Assembly (NCBI GenBank): GCA_030447665.1
Contig: JAUJOJ010000003.1
Span: 125,236-189,235 of the forward strand
Reading direction: 5' to 3'
Source of the DNA: Allosphingosinicella sp.
GTDB taxonomy: Bacteria; Pseudomonadota; Alphaproteobacteria; Sphingomonadales; Sphingomonadaceae
DNA: 64,000 nt
The notes below the pieces were generated by a model that was not told the DNA's origin, searched no databases, and saw only the letters and a program-made list of their open reading frames with translations. Shown piece after piece: positions 31,588 through 41,199 of this stretch. How positions within the stretch are numbered: position 1 is the stretch's first letter; every line of letters begins with the position of its first letter. A program made the translations under genes and the position numbers.

Positions 31588-32372
31588 GTGGCGGCCGAAG
31601 AGGGCAAAATCGACCCGATGCACCAGTTCGAGGTGCAGAGCATCGGATCTCTTCACCATCGGTGGGCAGCAGATCGCGTTCACCAACAGCGCGCTCTGGA
31701 TGCTGGTGACGCTCGGCGCGCTTTGGCTGTTCATGCTCGGCGGAATGAAGCGCCAGCTCGTGCCGGGCCGCTGGCAGGCCGCGGTCGAGGGCGTGACCGG
31801 CTTCATCTCCTCGATGATGATGACCAACATCGGCCCGGAAGGCCGCAAATATACGCCCTACGTCTTCTCGCTGTTCATGTTCATCCTGTTCGCTAACATC
31901 CTGGGAATGCTGCCGCTGGGCGTGGTTGGCATCCACCCGTTCACGGTAACGAGCCACCTGACCATCACGGGCATGCTTGCGATCGTTTCATTCGGCATTG
32001 TTCTCATGGTCGGTTTCCTGAAGCACGGCTTTCACTTCTTCTCGTTGTTCGTGCCGCACGGCGCGCCGTTGCTGATGATGCCTTGATCTTCTTTGTCGAA
32101 TTCGTGTCGTTCATGGTCCGCCCGTTCAGCCTGGCGCTTCGTCTGTTCGTCGCGATGACGGCGCGGGCCACATCCTGCTGAAGGTGCTCGCCGGCTTCGT
32201 GATCAATGGCATGAACGCCGATGCCGCCTGGGTCGCCCCGATCGTGAGCATCCCAAGCTTCATCCTGATGGTCGGCATCAGCGTGCTCGAGCTGCTGGTT
32301 GCCGCGATCCAGGCTTATGTGTTCGCGCTTCTGACGTCCCTGTACCTCAACGACGCGATCAATCTTCACTAA
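31588..32372 (+). CDS. atpB: F0F1 ATP synthase subunit a, three frameshifts
   Basis: Proton-channel subunit. Start region reads AAEEGKIDPMHQFEVQSIG; after a missing base near 31645 it continues DLFTIGGQQIAFTNSALW. The body IGPEGRKYTPYVFSLFMFIL and GVVGIHPFTVTSHL is clear. A missing T near 32083 gives LIFFVEFVSFMVRPFSLALR with the conserved arginine, and two extra bases near 32160 precede GHILLKVLAGFVINGM. C-terminus ELLVAAIQAYVFALL ends INLH. GTG at 31588 or ATG at 31546 may start it. Normally essential, so the breaks are probably sequence errors. Confidence 0.85.
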
Positions 32373-32413
32373 GTTTTGTTTCACTTCAAAGAATTAGAAA
32401 AAGGAGTTTCAAC

Positions 32414-32644
32414 ATGGACGCAGAAGCAGCAAAGTTGTTGGGTGCCGGTCTGGCGGCGATCGGCGTAGGCATGGCCGCGCTTGGCGTGGGCAACGTGTTC
32501 GGCTCGTTCCTCGAGAGCGCGCTTCGCAACCCCGCCGCCGCCGACAGCCAGCAGGGCCGTCTCTTCATCGGCTTCGCCGCCGCCGAGCTTCTCGGCCTGC
32601 TCGCGTTCGTCGTAGCGATGATCCTGCTCTTCGTCGGCGGCTAA
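32414..32644 (+). CDS. atpE: F0F1 ATP synthase subunit c
   Basis: Forms the rotor ring. 76 residues, two transmembrane helices: AAKLLGAGLAAIGVGMAAL with the GxGxG packing pattern, and the second helix carrying the proton-binding Glu in IGFAAAELLGLLAFVVAM. The polar loop ALRNPAAADSQ contacts F1. AAAAAGGAG upstream is a strong ribosome-binding site, as expected for the most abundant subunit. Intact. Confidence 0.97.
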   Translation: MDAEAAKLLGAGLAAIGVGMAALGVGNVFGSFLESALRNPAAADSQQGRLFIGFAAAELLGLLAFVVAMILLFVGG

Positions 32645-32669
32645 CCGGCTGCAGGGCGGAGCGCGGTCC

Positions 32670-33164
32670 ATGCCTCAGATAAGCCAGATCCTTGAGACCT
32701 ACGCGTCGCAATTCTTCTGGTTGTTCATCTCGTTCGGCCTCATCTACCTGGTTATCGGCCGGGGGATGTTTCCGAAGATCGAGGCAACGGTCGAGAAGCG
32801 CGACCGGCGGATCGCCGAGGATCTCGCCGCCGCGGAGCGCGCCCGCGCCGAAGCGGACGCGCGGGAAGAGGCTTATCGCGCCCAGGCCGAACGGAACCGC
32901 GCCGAAGCGCTGAAGGTGACGCAAGCCGCCAAGGAAGCGGCGGCGCGAGCGACCGAGAGCCAGGTCAAGGCCGCCGATGCCGAGCTCGACCGCAAGGTCG
33001 GCGCGGCCGAGGCCGAGATCCGAACGGCCGCGCAAGCGGCGCTTTCGGATATCGAAACGGTGGCCGCCGAAGCGGCGCAGGAAATGGTGGCGAAGCTGTC
33101 GGGAGCCTCCGTCTCGCGCGAGCAGGCGGCGCAGGCGGTAAGGACGGCGATCTCCAATGGCTAA
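32670..33164 (+). CDS. atpF2: F0F1 ATP synthase subunit b'
   Basis: Half of the heterodimeric peripheral stalk found in alphaproteobacteria. One N-terminal membrane helix (FFWLFISFGLIYLVIGRGMF) then a long charged coiled coil (EKRDRRIAEDLAAAERARAE). 164 residues, intact. Its 3' end overlaps atpF by eight bases. Confidence 0.93.
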   Translation: MPQISQILETYASQFFWLFISFGLIYLVIGRGMFPKIEATVEKRDRRIAEDLAAAERARAEADAREEAYRAQAERNRAEALKVTQAAKEAAARATESQVKAADAELDRKVGAAEAEIRTAAQAALSDIETVAAEAAQEMVAKLSGASVSREQAAQAVRTAISNG

Positions 33165-33797
33165 TCCCGCTGCAAGCGCGGCCGTCGAGGCCAATCTGAC
33201 CGCCCAATCCACCAAGGGCGAAGAGGGCGCGATGCCGCATGGCGGGGAGGATGCGATCGCCTCGACCGCAGCCGACGGCGGCCACGGCGAAGCGCCGCAT
33301 GCCGATCCGGAGGCTCTCGGTCTCAACGCCACTGCCTGGGTGGCGCTGGCGATGCTGGTCGTCATCGCCCTGATGATCTGGAAGAAGGTGCCGGCCGCGA
33401 TCGGACGCGCCCTCGACAAGAAGATTGCCGGCATCCGCGAGCAGCTCGACGAAGCCGCCCAGCTCCGCGCGGAAGCTGAAGCGCTGCGGGCCGAATATGA
33501 AGCGCGGAGCGCCGCTGCCGGAGCGGAGGCGCAGACCATGCTCGACCGCGCCCGTCATGAGGCGGAGGCGATCGTCGAGCAGGCCCAGCGCGATGCCGCC
33601 TCGCTGGTCGAGCGCCGCACCCGCATGGCCGAGGACAAGATCGCCGCCGCCGAGCGCACTGCGATCGCCGAGGTCCGCGCCAAGGTCGCGGATGCGGCGG
33701 CGATCGCCGCGGCCCGGCTCATTGCCGAGCAGCATGATCCGCAGACGGATCGCGCCATGGTCGATCAGACCATCGCAGGCCTCATCGCCCGCACTAG
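33157..33797 (+). CDS. atpF: F0F1 ATP synthase subunit b, stop probably lost by an indel
   Basis: Other half of the peripheral stalk. Extended Ala/Gly/His N-terminus, one transmembrane helix (WVALAMLVVIALMIWKKV), then a coiled coil with RAEAEALRAEYEAR and LVERRTRMAEDKIAAAER. The expected end is around MVDQTIAGL; in the zero frame translation continues into the next coding region for a 415-residue product, whereas one added base gives a TAG at 33795-33797. I place the end there. Last F0 gene of the operon. Confidence 0.8.
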
Positions 33798-33831
33798 CAA
33801 ATCCCAAAGCGGCCACCTCTTTTGGGGCGGA

Positions 33832-34404
33832 ATGCGGGCGTTGGCGTCCAGGCCGCGCGATGACGCGCGGTCGAGCATTGAACATATCGCGAGCGCGGCC
33901 AGGCGGTTCTTAGTACCTCATTGGCGCAGGTGGCACCTGGAATGGGGGCCGCCAGCTCCGGCGTCCTTGTCTCAATGGACGTGCGTTCGCTCATCTGCAT
34001 TCCTCTGCGCGGTGCTGGCTGATGCAGACATCCCCGCCCGGATCCAGAGCGGCGTTCCTCATCCTGGTCGCATCGGGCTCGACCGTTTCGGGTCGACGGG
34101 AGACGCGTGGCACAGCCACGCTTGGGCCTGTTGTGACGGCCTGATCGTGGATATCACGAACGATCAATTCGGAGGACCGGAGATAATCGTCACCCCAGCT
34201 CCGGACGAACGCTATAGGCTTGGCACCGACGAAGAGACCATTTTGACGCTTTCACCCCGCGGAGCTGTCGTCTTGGAGCGGTTGTTGGTCGAGTGGCGGG
34301 CGGCCTCTCCGCAAACGTTCTCCCGGAAGGTAGGTCGCGCTCCTTCTGCCAGCACCCTTGCTCCTCTTGCAGGAGGGGTGGTTTCGGCCGCAACTGGCGC
34401 CTAA
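33832..34404 (+). CDS. Unknown protein with transglutaminase-like Cys/His/Asp pattern
   Basis: In the zero frame it is read through from atpF. On its own it may start at the ATG in GGAATG. It shows SQWTCVRSSAFLCAVLADA, IPARIQSGVPHPG, then WHSHAWACCDGLIVDITNDQ. The order Cys, His-x-Trp, Asp resembles papain/transglutaminase-like folds, where Cys, His and Asp form the triad; this is a pattern argument only. The tail after SRKVG looks out of frame. No family recognised with certainty. Lies between F0 genes and uvrC, which is an unusual place. Confidence 0.5.
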   Translation: MRALASRPRDDARSSIEHIASAARRFLVPHWRRWHLEWGPPAPASLSQWTCVRSSAFLCAVLADADIPARIQSGVPHPGRIGLDRFGSTGDAWHSHAWACCDGLIVDITNDQFGGPEIIVTPAPDERYRLGTDEETILTLSPRGAVVLERLLVEWRAASPQTFSRKVGRAPSASTLAPLAGGVVSAATGA

Positions 34405-34413
34405 ATCCCCCTC

Positions 34414-36333
34414 GTGACCGACACCACATCCGACCGTTTCAACGAGGAAAAATCCGCCTACACCGTCCGCGGAACCGACCAGCCCGACGTCGATGCGGGT
34501 GTGGCCGCGATCCGCAACGTGGTGAAGACGCTGCCTGTTCGTCCGGGCGTCTACCGGATGCTCGATGCGCGCGGAGAGGTGCTCTATGTCGGCAAGGCGC
34601 GGGCGCTCAAGAACCGAGTCACCAACTACACCCAGGTATCGCGGCTGACGAAGCGGCTGCAGCGCATGGTCGCGCAGACGCGCAGCATGATGATCGTGAC
34701 CACCGCCACCGAGGCGGAGGCGCTGCTGCTCGAAGCGCAGCTCATCAAGCGCTATCGCCCCCGTACAACGTCCTCCTGAGGGACGACAAAAGCTTCCCCT
34801 TCATCCTGCTCCGCGAAGATCACGCCTATCCGCGCGTGCAGCTTCATCGCGGCGCGCGGCGCGCCAAGGGACAATATTACGGCCCGTTCGCCAGCGCAGG
34901 GTCCGTCCGCACGACGCTGACCGCGCTCCAGAAGCTGTTCCTGCTGCGAAGCTGCACCGACAGCTTCTTCGCCAATCGATCCCGGCCCTGCCTGCTCTAT
35001 CAGATCCGCCGCTGCTCCGCCCCATGTGTCGAGCGCGTCGACAAAGCGGGCTATTTGGAGCTTGTCCAGGACGCCAAGGACTTTCTCGGCGGCAAGTCCA
35101 CCAAGGTCCAGGAGAAGCTCGGCAAGCTCATGCAGGCGGCTGCCGAGGCGATGGATTTCGAGCTGGCGGCCGTCTATCGTGACCGGCTCCGCGCGCTCAC
35201 CTACATCCAGGGCACTCAGACGGTCCACGCGGAAGGGCTTGGCGATGCCGACCTGTTCGCGCTTGCCTGCAAGGGCGGCACGATGTGCATCCAGGCCTTC
35301 TTCATCCGCGGCGGCCAGAATTGGGGTCATCGCAGCTTCTTTCCGGCGCACACCAACGACGTGCCCGAGGACGAGGTGCTGGCGAGCTTCCTCAGCCAGT
35401 TCTACGAGGAAGTCCCGGCGCCGAAGCAGATACTGCTCGACCGTGAGGTCCCGGAAAGCGAGCTGTTGGCCGAAGCATTTTCCGATCGGGCGGAGCGGAA
35501 GGTTTCGCTCAGGGTGCCCCAGCGCGGTGATCAGGCGCGGATGATCCGCCACGCCAAGCGCAACGCGGAGGAGGCGCTCGACCGGCGCCTTGCCGAGACC
35601 AGCACGCAGAACCAGAACCTCCGCGCGCTCGCGGAAACCTTCGAGCTGGAGGGGCCGCCGGACCGGATCGAGGTCTATGACAACAGCCACGTCATGGGCA
35701 CCAATGCCGTCGGCGCGATGATTGTCGCCGGCCCGGAAGGGTTCCGGAAGAACAGCTATCGCAAATTCAACATCAAGCGCGAGGAGACCAAGCCCGGCGA
35801 CGATTTCGCGATGATGCGCGAGGTGTTGAGCCGCCGCTTCGCCCGCCTCGAGAAGGAGGACCCCGACCGGACCAAGGGCGACTGGCCGGACCTGCTGCTG
35901 ATCGACGGTGGCAAGGGCCAGCTCTCGGCGGTCTGCGAGACGATGGAGGATGCCGGGGTTCACGACGTGCCGGTCGTTGCCATTTCGAAAGGGCCGGACC
36001 GCAATGCCTGGGCGCGAGATCTTCCACCTGCCGGGCGGGCGTGAAGTGACGCTGCCGCCCAATTCACCCTTGCTCTTCTATCTTCAGCGCCTGCGCGACG
36101 AAGCGCACCGCTTCGCGATCGGTGCCCATCGCCAGAAGCGTGCCAAGAGCATGGCCGCCAGTCCGCTCGACGACGTTCCGGGCATCGGCCCCAACCGCAA
36201 GCGCGCGCTCCTCATGCATTTCGGAACCGGCCGGGCGGTGAAGGGCGCCGCGCTCGAGGATCTCGAAAAGGTCCCCGGCATTTCCAAGGCGATGGCGCGC
36301 GGCATCTACGATTATTTCCATCCCAAGGGCTGA
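34414..36333 (+). CDS. uvrC: Excinuclease ABC subunit C, two frameshifts
   Basis: Makes both incisions in nucleotide excision repair. GIY-YIG domain: [21 protein letters not shown] missing C in the run at 34758-34762 separates this from the rest, which resumes [20 protein letters not shown]. Then [15 protein letters not shown], the Cys region [14 protein letters not shown], UvrB-binding [12 protein letters not shown] and the RNase-H-like [15 protein letters not shown] with [14 protein letters not shown]. An extra base near 36007 precedes [13 protein letters not shown] and the terminal helix-hairpin-helix ([29 protein letters not shown]). GTG start. Confidence 0.9.
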
Positions 36334-36344
36334 TCGGGAGCCGC

Positions 36345-37075
36345 ATGCAGCTCCTGACCAACGCCATCCTCGTCTCGGTCAGGCCGCATGGAGAGCATGG
36401 CGCGATCGTCCGCGCGCTGACGCCGGGAGACGGCATCCAGGCCGGCTATGTTCGCGGCGGCCGATCGCGGCGCCTCCGCCCGATCTTGCTGCCCGGCAAT
36501 CTGGTCCAGGCCGAGTTCCGTGCCCGGACCGAAGACCAGCTCGCGCACCTGACGGTTGAGCTCCTTGCCAGCCGGGCGCCGCTCCTGGTCGAGCCGCTTC
36601 CCGCCGCCGCGATCGACTGGATCATGGCGCTCACCGCCGCCACTTTGCCCGAGGGGCATGCCTATCCTCGCCTGTTCGACGCGCTGGACGGGGTCCTCGC
36701 GGCTGTCGAGGCGGCGCCGAGCGCCAAAGGATGGGCGGTGGCGCTGGTCCGCTACGAGCTGCTTGTTCTGGGCGAGCTCGGCTTCGGGCTCGATTTGTCG
36801 GAATGCGCTGCCACGGGCGCGGTGGAGGATCTCGCCTTCGTCAGCCCGAAGAGCGGCCGCGCCGTCTCAACGGCCGGGGCGGGGAGTATCACGATCGGCT
36901 GTTGCCGCTCCCTGCATTCCTACTCGGGGGCGGCGCAGCGGAATGGGATGCCATTCTCCAGGGTCTTCGCATCACCGGCCATTTCCTTACCCGCGATCTC
37001 CTGATCGAACGCCAGGCAGATATCCTCACCGCGCGCGAAAGGCTGGTTGATCGTCTGAAGCGCGTGTTTCAATAA
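36345..37075 (+). CDS. recO: DNA repair protein RecO, one frameshift
   Basis: Loads RecA with RecR in gap repair. OB-fold N-terminus [20 protein letters not shown] and [20 protein letters not shown]; helical part ERYELL-like [19 protein letters not shown]; after STAGAG the frame shifts near 36880 and the next frame finishes [14 protein letters not shown] and [14 protein letters not shown]. The zinc-finger seen in some RecO is not obvious. Eleven bases after uvrC. Confidence 0.82.
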
Positions 37076-37082
37076 TGGAGGC

Positions 37083-37482
37083 ATGGCCCGAACGGTTCAG
37101 TGGCGGCTTCATTGCCGGTCCTCACCCGATGCTGTTTTCGAGCTGCTGACAACCGATGCCGGCCGCGAGCGTTTCTGGGCGGAGCGATCAACGTCCGAGG
37201 GAGACGCCTTTCTGTTCCTCCGATGGTACCGAGGAGCGCTGCACCATCAGCAAGGTGAGACCACCCCGGCTGTTCGGCTTCCGCTATTTCGGATCCGAGG
37301 TGGAGATCGGCCTTGCCTCCGATGGCAAGGGAGGCACGGATCTGACGCTGACCAACACCGCGCAGGGCGAGTTCTGGTGCATGCCGGCTGGCTGTCAGTC
37401 CTTCTTCCGCTGAAGGCCGCCGCCGACTTCGGCATCGACAATCACGGATCGCACGTGGCGCGAACTCTACGTCGATCAATGA
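37083..37482 (+). CDS. SRPBCC-domain protein (AHSA1-like), several frameshifts
   Basis: Small START/Bet-v1-like protein. Pieces in successive frames: RSSPDAVFELLTTDAGRERF with WAERS; SDGTEERCTISKVRPPRLFG then FRYFGSEVEIGLASDGKGGT; GWLSVLLPLKAAADFGIDNH; and a final TWRELYVDQ before TGA. Joined, they make one ~130-residue SRPBCC domain. At least three indels in 400 bases. Ligand unknown. Confidence 0.6.
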
Positions 37483-37518
37483 GTTGACGGAAACACACCT
37501 TGTGTAGAGGGTTAGCCG

Positions 37519-37917
37519 GTGAAATCGCTCTTTCCGCATAGCGCCACCACCAGCGACGTTACCGTTCGCGTCTCGGTCAGCTTCCTTCCTGAACAGTCCG
37601 AGCCGGGCAAGGGCAGGTGGTTCTGGGCCTATCACGTCCGCATCGAGAATGGCGGCAGGAAGTCGGTCCAGCTGATCAGCCGCGAATGGGTGATCGTCGA
37701 CGGGCGCGGCGGCCGCCACGAAGTGATGGGTGAGGGCGTGGTCGGCGAGCAGCCCGTGATCGAGCCAGGCGCCTCGTTCGACTATGTCTCCGGCTGCCCG
37801 CTGGGCACGCCGAGCGGCTTCATGGAAGGCCGTTACCACATGGTGAGTGAGGAGGGGCGGAGCTTCGCCGTCGCCATTCCCCGCTTTCCACTGACCGCGC
37901 CCGCCGTCACCAATTAG
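37519..37917 (+). CDS. apaG: ApaG
   Basis: Fibronectin-III-like single-domain protein, 132 residues, linked to Ap4A and Co2+/Mg2+ phenotypes in enterobacteria. VRVSVSFLPEQSEPGKGRWF, YHVRIENGGRKSVQLISREW and the conserved SGCPLGTPSGFMEGRYHM block are all present. GTG start. Stop overlaps that of the serine hydrolase on the other strand. Intact. Confidence 0.93.
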   Translation: MKSLFPHSATTSDVTVRVSVSFLPEQSEPGKGRWFWAYHVRIENGGRKSVQLISREWVIVDGRGGRHEVMGEGVVGEQPVIEPGASFDYVSGCPLGTPSGFMEGRYHMVSEEGRSFAVAIPRFPLTAPAVTN

Positions 37918-39191
37918 CGGATCAGCGAGACCGCCCGCGTCATCAACGCCACGAACTTCTGCTCGTCGAGCGGCGCCTTGGAATTGTTCCAGCTCCCGGA
38001 GACAGCGTGCCAGGCGCCCGCCTTGGTTCGCACCAGGAATGTCATGTTGATGACGCCGATTTCGGATCCGCCCTTGTAGCCGAGATAATCATACTGGCCG
38101 GCGATCCCACCGCCGATGCCGGGATTGATGGCGAGGATCTCCAGCGCCTGAGATCCGCCGTTCCGCCTCAGCCAATCCATCGTCCGGACGAGATCCTCGG
38201 CCGAGGCGAACCATTCGATCGTATCAATGCCGTTGGGCGCGCCGGTCAGCTTGGCTGGGTCGATCTGGTCGGGCGGAGTCGCCGCAAGGCTGGGGAGCAT
38301 GGCACGGCGCTCGGCTTCGCTCGCCTGTGCCCAGCCTCTCCGCGCCTCCTCGTTCCTTCCGGCCTTGAGCGCGAACGCCTCCATGGTGGCAAGGAAGGGC
38401 GGTTCCGGTCCGCCGCTTGACCCCGATCGCCGGCAGCAAAGCCTCCACCTTCTCACGCCCGAGCGCCTGGAGGAGGCTGTCGGTCGCGCTGTTGTCGCTT
38501 TGCGAGATCATCAGGGCCGCAAGGCTGTAGAGTGTGAGCGGCGCGCCTTTCGGCCAGCTCTGGAGAAAGCCGGAGGGGAGCGAACGGCGATCGAGCCTCG
38601 CCACGTCGCTCCATTTCCGCTCTCCCGCCGCAACGGAGCGCGAGAAAGCTCCGCCAGCAGGAACAGCTTGAATGCCGATCCGATCGCCATGGCTCGATCG
38701 GGCTCATGGGAGGCGATGAGGTGAGGAGCTGCGCCATCCAGCTTTGCCACCGCGAACGCCGTTTGCCCCGGCAGCGCTTTCAGCTCCTTGGCCACGGCCG
38801 CAAGGCTGTCGCCCTTGAGCTCGGTTCCAGTGACGAGCAGTCCTTCGATCGGATGTGGAGCGGCTGCGCCTACCGCCAGATTGAGCTGCAGCGTGCCCGC
38901 GCTCGAACTCCAGAACGACGGTTCCTGCCGTGGCCGATCGCGCTTCGATCTTGCTGACCGCGCGTGCTTGTCGAGCTGGTCGTTGAGCTGCTTGGAAATT
39001 GCATTCACCTGTGCGGCCGGCACCTGCGCGAGAAAGGTCTTCGAGAAGAGACGCTCCGGCTCCGTTCGTCCGCTGAAGAGCGCCACCAGGGCTTCGGCTG
39101 CCCGAAAGGCTGGAGATACCGGAGCTTGCGACCATGCCTGGGTGCCCATGGCGAGAAGCAGGAACGCCAGCGCGATCCTCAAGGCGATCAC
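37914..39191 (-). CDS. Secreted serine hydrolase (class A beta-lactamase-like), frameshifted
   Basis: Signal peptide ALRIALAFLLLAMGTQAWSQ, an N-terminal domain (EALVALFSGRTEPERLFSKT), then a beta-lactamase/transpeptidase-like domain: active-site SxxK in AIGSAFKLFLLAEL, SDN in ISQSDNSATDSLLQAL, and KGG in YKGGSEIGVINMT in place of KTG. At least two frameshifts (near 38600 and 38430). The KGG and extra N-terminal domain suggest a peptidoglycan or ester hydrolase rather than a true beta-lactamase. GTG overlaps the parE stop (GTGA), an unexpected coupling. Confidence 0.7.
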
Positions 39192-41143
39192 GCGTCGATC
39201 TCTTCCTCGTCCAGCTCGGCGGCGTGGCTTTGGATGAAGGCAAAGCGGTGCTCCGGATTCTTGCCCATCAGCCGATCGACGAGGTCTTTGACGCCGGCGC
39301 GCTCCTCATATTCCTGCGGAAGCGTGATGCGGATCAGCGAGCGCGTCTTCGGATCCATCGTGGTCTCGCGGAGCTGCTGCGGGTTCATTTCGCCAAGGCC
39401 CTTGAACCGGCTGACCTCGACCTTCTTGCCCTTGAAGATGCTTCGATCGAGTTCCGCCCGGTGCGCATCGTCGCGGGCATAAGCGATCGTGCCGCCGGAG
39501 ACGAGACGGTAGAGCGGCGGCTGCGCGAGATAGAGCGCGCCGCGGCGGACGAGGTCCGGCATCTCCTGGAAGAAGAAGGTCATGAGCAGGGTGGCGATGT
39601 GGGCGCCGTCCACGTCCGCGTCGGTCATGATGATGATCCGGTCGTAGCGCAGCGCCTCGATGCTGCAGCGCTCGCGCGTGCCGCAGCCGAGCGCCAGGAC
39701 AAGATCGGCAATTTCCTGGTTTGCGCGGATCTTGTCGGCCGTGGCTGAAGCGACGTTGAGGATCTTGCCGCGGATCGGCAGGATCGCCTGCGTCTTCCGG
39801 TCGCGCGCCTGCTTGGCGGAGCCGCCGGCACTGTCGCCCTCGACGATGAACAGCTCGGTGCCCGCCGGATCGTCATTGGCGCAATCGGTGAGCCTGAGCT
39901 TGCGTGAGCTGGTCGCGGTCTTGCGCTTCACCTCCCGCTCCGCCCGGCGCTTTCAGCTGCTCGTCCATCCGGTCGAGCACGAAGCCGAGCAGGGCGCGGC
40001 CCCCGATCCATATGGTCGGCAAGGAAGTGATCGAAATGATCGCGCACGGCCGCTTCAACCAACCTGGCCGCTTCCGGGCTGGTCAGCCGGTCCTTGGTCT
40101 GGCTTTGAAAATGTGGGTTGCGAATGAACAGCGAGAGCATCAGCTCGGCTCCGTTCATCACGTCGTCGGCGTCGATGTCCTTGGCCCGCTTCTGCCCGAC
40201 GAGCTCGGCGAAGCTCCTGATGCCGCGCGCCAGCGCCATGCGCAGACCAGCGGCATGGGTGCCGCCGTCCGGTGTCGGGATGGTGTTGCAATAATAAGAA
40301 GCCGAGCCTTCGCTCCACAGCGGCCAGGCGACCGCCCATTCCACATAGCCTTGGCCGTTCGGGAAATCCTGCTTGCCCCGGAAGAATTCGGCAGTGGCGC
40401 ATTCGCGCGTGCCGATCTGCTCCTTCAAATGATCGGAAAGGCCGCCGGGGTGAACACCGCTTCGGCGGGCGTGTCGTCGCTGATGAGGAAGGGTCGCACT
40501 TCCAGCGAATTTCCACCCCGGCGAAGAGATAGGCCTTGGATCGGGCAAGGCGGTAAAGCCGTAGGGGCCTGAACTTGGCGTCCTCGCCGAAGATCGAGGA
40601 TCAGGCGTGAAGCTGATCTTCGTTCCCCGGCGATTGGGAGCGATCCCGATCTTCTCCAGCTTCGAGGTTGGATGCCCCATGGCGAAGGTCTGCCGCCACA
40701 ATTCCTTGTTGCGGGCGACCGACGGTGTCGGTGGAAAGCGCGTTGACAACGCTGATGCCGACGCCGTGCAGGCCGCCGGACGTCGCATACGCCTTGTCGG
40801 AGAATTTTCCGCCCGAATGGAGCATGGTGAGGATCACTTCGAGCGCCGACTTTCCCGGATATTTGGGATGCTGGTCGATCGGGATGCCGCGACCATTGTC
40901 GATCACCGTCAGCCGGTTGCCGGGCTCGAGCTCCATCTCGATCCGGTTGGCGAAGCCTGCCACCGCCTCGTCCATGCTGTTGTCGAGCACTTCGGCGGCA
41001 AGGTGGTGAAGCGCCCGTTCGTCTGTCCCGCCGATATACATTCCGGGACGGCGCCTGACAGGCTCCAGGCCCTCGAGCACCTCGATGTGGGACGCGTCGT
41101 AATCGTTGGAAACGGCGGAACCGGACGAGAACAAGTCTGACAT
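39188..41143 (-). CDS. parE: DNA topoisomerase IV subunit B, multiple frameshifts
   Basis: ATPase subunit of topoisomerase IV, decatenating chromosomes. GHKL motifs: [46 protein letters not shown]. Pieces then lie in changing frames: [62 protein letters not shown]. The Toprim part is intact: [54 protein letters not shown]. At least five indels between 39930 and 40730. Essential in most bacteria, so sequence error is the likely cause. Confidence 0.88.
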
Positions 41144-41199
41144 GGATCAACTATAGGCCGCAGCGAGTCCCGATGCCAAGCCTCGGCCAAGTGGCTCGT

